Program-made: the position numbers and the translations under genes
In this document: piece after piece, positions 1-7,774 of the stretch
How positions within the stretch are numbered: the first letter of the stretch is position 1
Layout: each line of letters opens with the position of its first letter
DNA from: a virus
Length of the DNA stretch: 33,302 bases
IMG/VR virus record: IMGVR_UViG_3300027963_000197
Coordinates: 1-33,302 of that record
Strand: one strand, 5' to 3'
Notes under the pieces: generated by a model
The model's input: the letters and a program-made list of their open reading frames with translations, nothing else
Databases searched by the model: none
Told to the model about the DNA's origin: nothing

Positions 1-225
1 GATGACGGTTCTGCCGCTTATATTGATGCTATTGAAAACGCTAAAATACTACAAGATACTATGGGGTACTCACAAATGGCAGACCATCCGCTAAAACCAG
101 CAATAGACCAAATGCAATTAAGCAATCAGCAATTAGCAGAAATGTTAGCGGCTTTAGTTGCCAAAATGCACCAACCTAAACAAATAATGCGTGACGAAAA
201 CGGTAAAATTGTAGGAGTTCAATAA
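1..225 (+). CDS. Portal protein, C-terminal end (partial)
   Basis: Open from the first base in frame 1 to a TAA; the start lies outside the window. The 74 visible residues are polar and helical, then a short tail reading RDENGKIVGVQ, a kind of ending seen in P22-like portal proteins. The next gene starts inside its stop codon (TAATG). The other end of the window holds a portal N-terminus in the same orientation, so this is most simply the missing end of that gene. The two ends do not join in frame directly, so some sequence is absent. It could instead be another head protein; the portal call rests on gene order and the tail motif. Confidence 0.6.
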   Translation, partial: DDGSAAYIDAIENAKILQDTMGYSQMADHPLKPAIDQMQLSNQQLAEMLAALVAKMHQPKQIMRDENGKIVGVQ

Positions 226-1868
226 TGGCTATTACCGTAAAGCATAGTAAGGTTTCAACGATACCTGACGATGCAGACACAAGTTTAGTTCGCCCTAGTG
301 ATTGGAACGCTGACCATACCTTAACTGGAACTGTCCCTGTAGCCAATGGTGGAACTGGTGCGGCAACCCTAACAGGTTATGTAATAGGTAATGGCACAAG
401 TGCGATGACTGCCAGCACTACTATTCCTAGTGGTGATGTGTCAGGTTTAGGCACAATGGCTACGCAAAACGCTAATGCCGTAGCTATTACAGGTGGTACA
501 GTTAATGGAACAACTATTGGTGCTACAACCCCATCTACAGGTGCATTTAGTTATGCTTCTACAAACTCAACCACTAGCACCACTCCTGCTTTAGGTTATA
601 ACGCTTCTAATGCTTCATTTGTAAATGGTGCAACAATCGCAGGAAGTTATTTACAGAATGTAATGCAGAACAAAAGTGGTACGGCAGGTGCTTCTACCAA
701 CTTTGCAGTTAGCAACGACTTAGGCACAGATTCTACTTATTACGGTGAATTTGGCATGAATTCATCTGTGTATTCAAGCGGAACACCTGCTGATTTTTTT
801 AGTATTAATAACGGTGTTTACTTTTCAGGCCATGATGGGGATATGACTTTAGGGTCAGGCAATGGCTATAAGACTTATTTAGCATGGGGAACAACAGGTC
901 AATCTGCCCACGTTATTAATGCTACAGGAGCTATTGGCTTAAACACTAATATCACAGGCACTACAAACTTTGGTACAAGCGGTCAAGTATTAACTTCTGC
1001 TGGTAGTGGAGCAACCCCTACTTGGACTACGCCAACCACAGGTAGTGTTACATCCGTATCAGCCACAGTACCATCCTTTTTAAGTGTTACAGGCAGTCCA
1101 ATTACTTCTAGCGGTACATTAGCATTAAGTTATTCAGGAACAGCTTTACCAGTTTTAAATGGCGGTACAGGAGTAACTACTTCTACTGGTACAGGTGCTG
1201 TAGTGCTAGGAACAAGACCAACATTATCTGTAACTGGTGCTGGATTAACCTTACAAGACGCTACCGATACTACTAAAACTGCTAACTTTGTATTAAGCGG
1301 TTTAACTACTGGAACTAACTACACTTATGCTTTACCAGTAGTATCAGGTTCTACATTAGCAGTATTAGGTTTATCTCAAACTTTTACTGGAACACAAACT
1401 TTTGGAACTTTAACTTCAACTGGTTCAACTACATTAGCTAGTACCGCTGGATCAAGTGTATTTATAGCTACTTCACAAACAACAGGAACATTTAGTATTG
1501 GTGGAACGGCTGGAGTTGCCACTATGAACATTGGCCGTTCTTTAGTAAGTCAAACATTAAATCTTCATACTGGTGTGACGGCTTCAGGGTCTACAAAAAC
1601 ATTAAATCTTGGAACTAATGGTGATGTAGGTTCAACTACCAATATTACTATTGGTTCTACAACTGGCACTTCAACAACAACATTTAATGGTATTACTAAA
1701 AATCAAACTTATTTAGTAGCAAATCTTCCGTCTGCTTCTACAAGCGGTGTTGGTGCAAGTGCATTTGTAACTGATGCTTTAGCACCTGCATTTGGGGCAA
1801 CTGTAGTAACAGGGGGTGCAATAGCTGTGCCTGTATATAGCGATGGAACTAATTGGAAAGTAGGATAA
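225..1868 (+). CDS. Long Gly/Thr/Ser-rich phage fibre protein
   Basis: 547 residues with low-complexity beta-rich sequence typical of phage fibres. The N-terminus (MAITVKHSKVSTIPDDAD) is a recurring fibre head seen in phages. The motif VANGGTG / LNGGTG occurs twice, at about residues 38 and 312, each preceding a TTG/TAT-rich repeat. The last ~45 residues (YLVANLPSAST...SDGTNWKVG) resemble the closing segment of many tail-fibre and collar proteins. AGGAG lies just upstream and the start overlaps the previous stop (TAATG). It sits directly behind the portal and before the scaffold, an unusual position for a tail fibre, so it could be a head or collar fibre. No enzymatic domain is visible. Confidence 0.8.
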   Translation: MAITVKHSKVSTIPDDADTSLVRPSDWNADHTLTGTVPVANGGTGAATLTGYVIGNGTSAMTASTTIPSGDVSGLGTMATQNANAVAITGGTVNGTTIGATTPSTGAFSYASTNSTTSTTPALGYNASNASFVNGATIAGSYLQNVMQNKSGTAGASTNFAVSNDLGTDSTYYGEFGMNSSVYSSGTPADFFSINNGVYFSGHDGDMTLGSGNGYKTYLAWGTTGQSAHVINATGAIGLNTNITGTTNFGTSGQVLTSAGSGATPTWTTPTTGSVTSVSATVPSFLSVTGSPITSSGTLALSYSGTALPVLNGGTGVTTSTGTGAVVLGTRPTLSVTGAGLTLQDATDTTKTANFVLSGLTTGTNYTYALPVVSGSTLAVLGLSQTFTGTQTFGTLTSTGSTTLASTAGSSVFIATSQTTGTFSIGGTAGVATMNIGRSLVSQTLNLHTGVTASGSTKTLNLGTNGDVGSTTNITIGSTTGTSTTTFNGITKNQTYLVANLPSASTSGVGASAFVTDALAPAFGATVVTGGAIAVPVYSDGTNWKVG

Positions 1869-1870
1869 AA

Positions 1871-1948
1871 ATGGCTTTAAAACTTAACCCAGCAATCTAC
1901 GCAGTATTAAAGATTTTAAGTGCCTATGAAGGTGCGATAGACGCATAA
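1871..1948 (+). CDS. 25-residue peptide, coupled to next gene
   Basis: A short open frame, MALKLNPAIYAVLKILSAYE..., two bases behind the fibre gene. AGGA sits 6-7 bases before the ATG, and its stop overlaps the next start (TAATG), as in the rest of this operon. The peptide is an amphipathic helix with no transmembrane stretch long enough to be certain. Function unknown. Coding is supported by spacing, ribosome site and coupling; it is too short for composition to help. Confidence 0.5.
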   Translation: MALKLNPAIYAVLKILSAYEGAIDA

Positions 1949-2421
1949 TGTTTCAAACTGCGTTTCAAGCCAATGCGTTTCAAAATAACGCATTTCAGAT
2001 TGACATTACGCCTATTCGTGTTGGTGGTGATGACGGTGGTTGGACAAAAGAAGAATATAAACGCTACAAACTTTTACAGAAAAAGTTAAAAAAAGCTGAA
2101 GAAGCCAAGATTGAAGCCGTCAAAACAGACGCAAATCAACGCAAGCAAACTGTCCGTGATCTTGTCGATCCACAGCCAGTAGTTGCAAAAGTTAAGCAAA
2201 ATGAAGTAGAATCAAAGCCAAAGGTTAGTGTTGATATACCGTCAATAGATTTAACCAAATATGACAAAGACATCGCTAACCTTGAACGCAAGATTCAAGA
2301 CCTGTATAAAGCTAATGCCCTACGGCAAGCCCAAGTCGCTATTGAAGCGGAATTGGCAGTCCTAGAAGCAAAACGCCTAGCAGAATTAGACGATGAGGAA
2401 GCCATATTACTACTACTGTAA
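1948..2421 (+). CDS. Virion-associated protein with FQ-x-NAFQ repeats and coiled coil
   Basis: 157 residues. The N-terminus repeats a phenylalanine motif (FQTAFQANAFQNNAFQ, residues 2-17), followed by a glycine/aspartate turn (GGDDGG). A long Lys/Glu/Ala coiled coil then runs from about residue 33 to the end. The N-terminal FQ/NAFQ pattern is found on small phage structural proteins, but I do not recognise a function. It ends in four leucines just before the stop. Its last 16 bases overlap the probable start of the glycosyltransferase in the -1 frame, so the two are translationally coupled or, less likely, joined by a frameshift. Confidence 0.7.
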   Translation: MFQTAFQANAFQNNAFQIDITPIRVGGDDGGWTKEEYKRYKLLQKKLKKAEEAKIEAVKTDANQRKQTVRDLVDPQPVVAKVKQNEVESKPKVSVDIPSIDLTKYDKDIANLERKIQDLYKANALRQAQVAIEAELAVLEAKRLAELDDEEAILLLL

Positions 2422-3308
2422 GTGCAGACGCACAATATAAATTAGCATACGAACACCTACACGCTGGCCGCTACGAAGCTGGCTTTAGGGGATTTGAATA
2501 TCGTTGGCATCCTGACATTGTTGCCAAACAAGCCGTTCCCTACGCACCTGCATTAAAGATGCCTGTATGGAGAGGTGAACCCTTATTAGGGAAAACCATT
2601 ACTGTGCAAATGGAGCAAGGATTTGGGGACATTCTCATGTTTGCTCGATTCCTACCAGCTTTAAAGGCTCTAGGAGCGAAGCAGGTCGTTGTATTGCAAG
2701 AAGGTACACTTCACCACCTTTTAGGGCAAATACACGCTGTAGATGTGTTTAGCAACGGTTTAGAGGGGGTTGCCAATGAATCCGACTATTGGATTGGTTC
2801 TATGTCCCTGCCGTACTATATTTCTTTGTCCCATCCTATCGTAAAAGCCATGTTTCCTGTAACACGCAAGAAAATTGTGGGTTCAGAAGGCTATTTACAC
2901 GCTATTCCTAGCAATATTCCACCCAAGATTGGGGTAAATTGGGAAGCATCCAAGCAAACCCTGTATTACATCAAGTCTATTGCCCATGAACACATGGCTG
3001 AATTGGTCGGGGATGACGCATATTCGCTAAATCCTAACTCTGATGGCTTATTTCACCCACTTCCCAACGATGGTTGGAAGAAAAACTGGGTACAAACAGC
3101 TAGTCACATGAAGGCAATGAAGGGAATTGTGACTGTAGACACAGGAACTGCTCATTTAGCAGGTGCTTTGGGCGTGAAATGCGTAGTTTTGCTACCTAAA
3201 GAAGAATTTGTTTGCTGGCGGTGGAAAAATGCCCGTTGGTACGACAGTATTTGTCTGCTTAGACCAAGTGAATATGACCAATTACCTGAAATCATAAGGA
3301 GAATGTAA
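2406..3308 (+). CDS. TPR / GT9-like glycosyltransferase, probable ATT start
   Basis: The conserved domain begins well before the first ATG of the frame (2559). Upstream codons encode a TPR-like helix ending in FRGFEYRW, followed by the WRGEPL-GKT linker. This is the usual order in TPR-linked GT9-like proteins, before the EQGFGDILMFARFLPAL motif. The C-terminal TVDTGTAHLAGALG motif and WRW...RWYDSI...LRP block are also family hallmarks. The frame is open back to 2397 and has no ATG, GTG or TTG before 2559. A strong GAGGAA sits at 2395-2400, five bases before ATT at 2406, giving 300 residues. ATG 2559 has no ribosome site and would cut the domain. It probably transfers a sugar to a virion or host target; the substrate is unknown. 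Confidence 0.75.
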   Translation: MTTTVSADAQYKLAYEHLHAGRYEAGFRGFEYRWHPDIVAKQAVPYAPALKMPVWRGEPLLGKTITVQMEQGFGDILMFARFLPALKALGAKQVVVLQEGTLHHLLGQIHAVDVFSNGLEGVANESDYWIGSMSLPYYISLSHPIVKAMFPVTRKKIVGSEGYLHAIPSNIPPKIGVNWEASKQTLYYIKSIAHEHMAELVGDDAYSLNPNSDGLFHPLPNDGWKKNWVQTASHMKAMKGIVTVDTGTAHLAGALGVKCVVLLPKEEFVCWRWKNARWYDSICLLRPSEYDQLPEIIRRM

Positions 3309-3685
3309 TGCTCTGCCCGAAATGCGGATATTCCGAAGGAAACCACATAAAAACCAAGAAAACTGATGAAGAATTCTTTTTAGAATGGTGGACACCGACT
3401 ATTGGTGAGGAAGCCGCCAAAGCGTCTTGGCAAGACAAGGTTGCTATGAAGTCTAGGGTAGCCCCAATGGTTATTCCTGACATTGAAGGGCATATATCTA
3501 TGGCTGATGGCACTTGGGTATCTTCCCGTTCCAAACATAGGGAAAACCTTAAGCGTAATGGGTGCGTTGAATTGGGTAATGATGTGCCAACTCAACAAAA
3601 AGTGCATGAATTTTCAAGAAAAGAGCAACAAGAACGCAAGCGGCAGATTGCTGAGATTGCATATTCCAAACTTAACTACAGATAG
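3308..3685 (+). CDS. Small zinc-ribbon head-module protein
   Basis: 125 residues, starting on the last base of the glycosyltransferase stop. The N-terminus has a CPKCG knuckle (Cys3, Cys6) with no obvious second pair, so metal binding is not assured. The middle carries a DIEGHISMADGTWVSSRSKH-type block followed by REN-LKRNGCVELGND, a module I know from small proteins next to scaffold genes in podoviruses, usually annotated hypothetical. The C-terminus is a charged helix (RKEQQERKRQIAEIAYSKL). The position suggests a role in capsid assembly. Confidence 0.75.
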   Translation: MLCPKCGYSEGNHIKTKKTDEEFFLEWWTPTIGEEAAKASWQDKVAMKSRVAPMVIPDIEGHISMADGTWVSSRSKHRENLKRNGCVELGNDVPTQQKVHEFSRKEQQERKRQIAEIAYSKLNYR

Positions 3686-3693
3686 GATTAATC

Positions 3694-4791
3694 ATGGCAG
3701 AAGAATTAGACCGCAGAGAATTGCTAGAAGCCGCATTAGAACAAGCCGAAGAAGGCACTTTAGAACCCCCTGTTGAAAAGGAGATTGAAGTAAATGACGA
3801 TCCAATCCAAGCCGAAGAAGAAGCCAGCATTGAAGAAAGCAACGACCGTGACGAAAAAGGTCGTTTCAAAAGCAATGCCAAAGAAACCAGTAGCCAAGAC
3901 GATACCAATCAAGAACCTGAACTGGCTAATGAAGCTAGTGATGCTGATGAAGAAACAGAAATAAAACGCCCTACTACTTGGAAAAAAGAGTATAGAGATG
4001 TATGGGACAAGATGCAGGAAGGCAAGCCGTTAGATAAGGCTGAGTTTGTTAAGTTTGCTGAATACGCTAACCAGCGTGAAGCAGAATACAAAAAAGGCGT
4101 ATCTACCTACAAAGCGGAAGCTGACAATGCACGGCAATTAACCGATGCAATAGGGCCTTTTATTCCTGAACTTCAAAAGCATGGTATTCATCCTGCCGCA
4201 TGGATTAATAACTTAGGTAGAGCACATTACACTTTAGCCAACGGAACTTACGAACAAAAGATACAAGCCTTTAATAGACTTGCACAAGATTATGGAATAC
4301 AATTAAATTCAGATAGCTTACAAATGCCTGAACAGGCGTATGTAGACCCGTACCAACAACAGTTAATGCAACAACTTCAAGCTACCCAGCAACAAGTTCA
4401 GCAACTGTCGGCAATACGGGAGCAAGAGGAAAATGCTCGATTGACCCAAGAAATCAGTCGAGTAAGTAGTGACAGAGAGCGGTTTCCGCACTTTGAAATG
4501 GTACGGGAAGATATGGCTCAATTACTTGAGCGAGGTTTAGCCCCAAACCTAGAAACGGCTTATGCAAAAGCTGTGCGTATGAACGATGAAGCGTACAAGC
4601 TAGAACAGGAAAAACTCCTGAAATCGGCAAGTACTCAAGCATCTAAGGCACAACAAGTAGCAAAAGCTAAAGCAACTGCTGTTAGTCCAAAGTCCGTTAC
4701 TCCTAGCGGTCAGGTGTCTAAGGGAGATGCAAAGGATAGACGATCCTTACTATTGGCTTCTTTAGCCGATGTAGAGGGTGGTCGGGTTTAA
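3694..4791 (+). CDS. Scaffolding protein
   Basis: 365 residues, very acidic at the N-terminus (dense Glu/Asp to about residue 90) and basic at the C-terminus (KAQQVAKAKATAVSPKS). Most of the rest is helical with Gln-rich coiled coil at 210-250 (QQLMQQLQATQQQVQQL). The segment WKKEYRDVWDKMQEGKPLDKAEF is typical of podovirus scaffolds. Immediately upstream of the major coat gene, as in P22. It would shape procapsid assembly and leave before DNA fills the head. AGGA precedes the ATG. Confidence 0.85.
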   Translation: MAEELDRRELLEAALEQAEEGTLEPPVEKEIEVNDDPIQAEEEASIEESNDRDEKGRFKSNAKETSSQDDTNQEPELANEASDADEETEIKRPTTWKKEYRDVWDKMQEGKPLDKAEFVKFAEYANQREAEYKKGVSTYKAEADNARQLTDAIGPFIPELQKHGIHPAAWINNLGRAHYTLANGTYEQKIQAFNRLAQDYGIQLNSDSLQMPEQAYVDPYQQQLMQQLQATQQQVQQLSAIREQEENARLTQEISRVSSDRERFPHFEMVREDMAQLLERGLAPNLETAYAKAVRMNDEAYKLEQEKLLKSASTQASKAQQVAKAKATAVSPKSVTPSGQVSKGDAKDRRSLLLASLADVEGGRV

Positions 4792-4814
4792 CTTAATTTT
4801 ATAAAGGAAATATC

Positions 4815-5792
4815 ATGGCATTTGCTAATAGTGCAATTACCGATATTATCGCTACCACCATTCAAAGTCGTAGTGGAGTATTGGCAGATAACTTAACACA
4901 AAACAATGCAATCCTACAGCGTTTGAACGCTAAAGGGAATGTGCAACCTTTTTCTGGCGGTAATGTAATCCTTCAGGAAATCATGTACAACGATCCAAAT
5001 ACTAACAATGCTAACTCTTATAGTGGCTATGAAGTATTGAACATCACCCCTGATAGCCCAATCTCTGCGGCTCAATTTTCAATCACCCAATACGCTGATA
5101 GCGTAACAATGAGTGGTCTAGAAATGTTGCAGAACTCAAGCAAAGAGCAAATCATTGACTTGTTAGATGGTCGTATGCAAGTTTCTGAAGCTCGTTTGCT
5201 AAACCGTATTTCTACCGATATTTATGGTGACGGAACAGGCAATGGTGGCAAGAACATCACAGGACTTGCGGCCGCTGTCAGCACTTCCCCAACATCAGGC
5301 ACATACGGTGGTATTAACCGTGCAAACTGGACATTTTGGCAGAATCAAGCGACAACTGGTGTAACTGGTTACGCAAACATTCAAGCTAAAATGACTGATG
5401 CCGCTATCAAATCCGTTCGTGGAACTGATAAGGTTGACACAATCGTTGCTGGTAACACTTTCTACTCATACTATGTTCAGTCTTTACAGGCTATTCAGCG
5501 TATTGCAGGTGTAGAAGAAGGTGCGGCTGGTTTTGCTTCCCTCAAGTTCTACGGTGGCGGTATGTCTGCTGATGTGATCTTGGGTGGCGGTTACGGTGCT
5601 CAAGAGAACGCAACATATATGTATTTGCTAAACACAAACTACATTTTCCTACGCCCACACAAAGAGCGTAATTTCGTTCCTATCGGTGGCGAGCGTCAAT
5701 CGATCAACCAAGATGCTATTGTTAAGTTGTATGGTTGGGCTGGTAATTTAACTTGCTCAAACAGCTTCTTACAAGGCGTTTTGACAACTTAA
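4815..5792 (+). CDS. Major capsid (coat) protein
   Basis: 325 residues, with N-terminus MAFANSAITDIIATTIQSRSG and then alternating beta strands and helices consistent with an HK97-fold coat. The segments SAAQFSITQYADSVTMSGLEMLQNSS (about 95-120), RLLNRIS and DIYGDGTGNGGKNITGLAAAV are like those in podovirus coat proteins of this size. Preceded by AAGGA and by the scaffold gene, followed by a small decoration-like protein and a terminator, the standard head-module order. Codon use is richer in C/G-ending codons than the neighbouring accessory genes, as expected for a highly expressed gene. Confidence 0.92.
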   Translation: MAFANSAITDIIATTIQSRSGVLADNLTQNNAILQRLNAKGNVQPFSGGNVILQEIMYNDPNTNNANSYSGYEVLNITPDSPISAAQFSITQYADSVTMSGLEMLQNSSKEQIIDLLDGRMQVSEARLLNRISTDIYGDGTGNGGKNITGLAAAVSTSPTSGTYGGINRANWTFWQNQATTGVTGYANIQAKMTDAAIKSVRGTDKVDTIVAGNTFYSYYVQSLQAIQRIAGVEEGAAGFASLKFYGGGMSADVILGGGYGAQENATYMYLLNTNYIFLRPHKERNFVPIGGERQSINQDAIVKLYGWAGNLTCSNSFLQGVLTT

Positions 5793-5819
5793 TCCATTGA
5801 TTCGAAAGGAAAATATATC

Positions 5820-6113
5820 ATGGCATATACCATTACCCCTTTAGCTGGCATTGATTTAGCCAACGTAGCTAATACAAACCCTAACTCTGCTGGTACAGCA
5901 ATCCCTACATTTGGCCCTACTGGTGCTGAAGTGTTCGGTTCTGACGGCTTTCGTTATGTGTTTGCACAAGCCGCTGTAGCAATTGGAACATCAACAGCTA
6001 CTTGTGTAATCAACGCATCTACATTCCAAGCAACTTTGGGTGCAGGTACATACTTGTCAGGTGCTTCTATGGCATCAGGCGATTATGGCTGGTTTAGCAA
6101 GGCTTCTGTTTGA
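5820..6113 (+). CDS. Small beta-rich head decoration-like protein
   Basis: 97 residues, no Lys and few charges, with alternating small and hydrophobic residues suggesting a beta barrel. A strong AAAGGA precedes the ATG. It lies between the coat gene and a strong terminator, so it should be expressed at coat-like levels. Its closest analogue in the window is the 100-residue protein at 32123, similar in length and composition, though I cannot align them convincingly. Capsid cement or stabilising protein is an inference from position and composition. Confidence 0.7.
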   Translation: MAYTITPLAGIDLANVANTNPNSAGTAIPTFGPTGAEVFGSDGFRYVFAQAAVAIGTSTATCVINASTFQATLGAGTYLSGASMASGDYGWFSKASV

Positions 6114-6146
6114 TTAGCTTAAAACGCTAAATTGTAGTAAAAACGA

Positions 6147-6181
6147 GGGGTTATCTCAAAAGGATAGCCCCTTTTTCTTTT
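6147..6181 (+). terminator. Rho-independent terminator after the coat module
   Basis: GGGGTTATCT pairs with GGATAGCCCC (one G-T pair in the DNA reading) around a short A-rich loop, followed by CTTTTTCTTTT. It lies 34 bases after the decoration gene and would let head proteins be transcribed above the downstream tail genes. Confidence 0.88.
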
Positions 6182-6213
6182 AACTTTTACCTAACTACTT
6201 AGGAGATTTAAAA

Positions 6214-6864
6214 ATGCCTTTACCATCAGATGAGCAAAATGCAGATTCCCGATTACAAGTTCGTTTCTACAAGCGACCAGTAAAACAGGATGATGCTTCC
6301 GCAGAAGCTGGCAGACCAATATACAAAGAGTTTGATTTTGTACATATTTGCGTTGCTGGCGATACTTTGACCGAAATTGATACATTTGCCTTAGAAAGCC
6401 ATAAACAGCGTTTTCCCCTACATTGGGCGGCATATCAAAACAAACTTGGTGCTGACGATCAAGGATACGAGGGAACTCCATTGACAGAATGGCCTTTAAT
6501 ATCTAAATCACAGGCAGAAGAACTCCGTGCTATGAAGTTTCACACGGTAGAAGCGGTAGCAAACGCATCAGATCAGCAATTACAGCGTATTGGTATGGCG
6601 GCAGGAATGTCACCCTATGCGTTCCGTGATAAGGCAAAGGCATTTTTAAATCTAGCTACAGCTTCAGCAGAAACTGACAAAAGAGAGCAAGAAATTAACA
6701 ATTTAAAAGAAGAACTTGCCAAAAAAAATGAAGAAACTGCTAAAATAAAGGCTGAAACAGATGCGAAGCTGGCTCAGATGCAAGATCAGATGACCGCTAT
6801 ACTTGCCGCTGTTGGTGAAAAGAAACCCCGTAAGCGTAAAGCGGAAGCCACAGAGGAAGCCTAA
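6214..6864 (+). CDS. Conserved virion-module protein with HhH-like segment and coiled coil
   Basis: 216 residues. The N-terminal half is a compact domain (VRFYKRPVKQDD..., KEFDFVHICVAGDTLTEID, then RFPLHWAAYQNKLG). Residues ~105-148 (LRAMKFHTVEAVANASDQQLQRIGMAAGMSPYAF) look like a helix-hairpin-helix-type repeat, after which a Lys/Glu coiled coil runs to a very basic tail (EKKPRKRKAE). AGGAG lies 10 bases upstream of the ATG. Proteins of this kind recur between coat and adaptor genes in related podoviruses without known function; a DNA- or capsid-contacting role is a guess from the basic tail. Confidence 0.75.
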   Translation: MPLPSDEQNADSRLQVRFYKRPVKQDDASAEAGRPIYKEFDFVHICVAGDTLTEIDTFALESHKQRFPLHWAAYQNKLGADDQGYEGTPLTEWPLISKSQAEELRAMKFHTVEAVANASDQQLQRIGMAAGMSPYAFRDKAKAFLNLATASAETDKREQEINNLKEELAKKNEETAKIKAETDAKLAQMQDQMTAILAAVGEKKPRKRKAEATEEA

Positions 6865-6866
6865 AA

Positions 6867-7772
6867 ATGTCATATACCATGCTCGAATTAGTACAGCAAG
6901 TCACCGCTGAACTAAACTTAGCCGTTCCAACTTATGTAGCAGGAAACACCAGTCAAGATGTGCAACAGATTCTTGCCCTGATGAACCGTGCTGGATATGA
7001 TTTGGTTAAGGAGCATGATTGGCAAGCCTTAGAACTTGAGTATCGGTTCTATACAACTGCAATAACCACGACCTGTAATACTACGAATGGTTCTTATCTA
7101 TTAGATAACATTCCTAGTACTACAGGGCTGGACAACACTTATTCAATCGTGGGAACAAGTATTCCCCAAGATACTTATGTTGATGAGGTTTTAACTTCAA
7201 CTAGTCTGAATACTAGTCAGTTAGCTTCAGCAACCAGCGTAGGTGGTTCTGTAACTTTCAGTAAGACTATTTACGACTTGCCGCCTGATTACGAAACCAT
7301 TACAGACAATACCCATTGGGATAAGACTAAGCATTGGCAGATGCTTGGCCCTGTAGATGCACAACAATGGCAATGGCTTAAATCGGGTTATATCTCAACA
7401 GGCCCACGGGTTCGTTGGAGAATCTTAGGCAATACTTTTCAGATATGGCCACCCTACAATACCCAAGAATATCTAGGGTTTGAATACCGTTCTAGAGGTT
7501 GGGCTAGAAGTGCCGCTAATGTTGTTAAGAACAGCTTTACAGCCGATACCGATACAACTGTATTAGATAACACCGTAATGGTGTTGTTGACTAAACTTAA
7601 ATATTTTCAAATCAAGTCATTTGATACTACTGCGTTGCAACAAGATTACAATCGTTACCTAAGCGTTGCTAAGGCTAACGACAAAGGATCAGCTACCCTA
7701 TCTTTTGCTCCTGCTCCAAGTGCTGTATTGATTGGCTGGGCAAACATCCCTGATACTGGCTACGGTAGCTAA
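6867..7772 (+). CDS. Head-tail adaptor (P22 gp4-like position)
   Basis: 301 residues. The N-terminal helical part (LVQQVTAELNLA...QILALMNRAGYDLVKEHDWQAL) is characteristic of phage adaptor proteins that sit under the portal. A beta-rich insertion follows (about 60-135). A conserved C-terminal half has PPDYETITDNTHWD, PRVRWRILGNTFQIWPPY, EYRSRGWARS and a final helix (FDTTALQQDYNRYL). It is followed after two bases by a gp10-like gene, as in P22-type tails. It would attach to the portal ring and form part of the tail channel. Confidence 0.82.
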   Translation: MSYTMLELVQQVTAELNLAVPTYVAGNTSQDVQQILALMNRAGYDLVKEHDWQALELEYRFYTTAITTTCNTTNGSYLLDNIPSTTGLDNTYSIVGTSIPQDTYVDEVLTSTSLNTSQLASATSVGGSVTFSKTIYDLPPDYETITDNTHWDKTKHWQMLGPVDAQQWQWLKSGYISTGPRVRWRILGNTFQIWPPYNTQEYLGFEYRSRGWARSAANVVKNSFTADTDTTVLDNTVMVLLTKLKYFQIKSFDTTALQQDYNRYLSVAKANDKGSATLSFAPAPSAVLIGWANIPDTGYGS

Positions 7773-7774
7773 TT

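Noticed and set aside
3483-3776. 97-residue frame overlapping the zinc-ribbon and scaffold genes
   Set aside because: It crosses the end of one good gene and start of another, has Arg-rich random-like composition at its end and no ribosome site.
6108-6122. TTAGCTTAA-type sequence after the decoration gene as another operator
   Set aside because: Only the right half-site is present; the left half does not match and there is no promoter around it.
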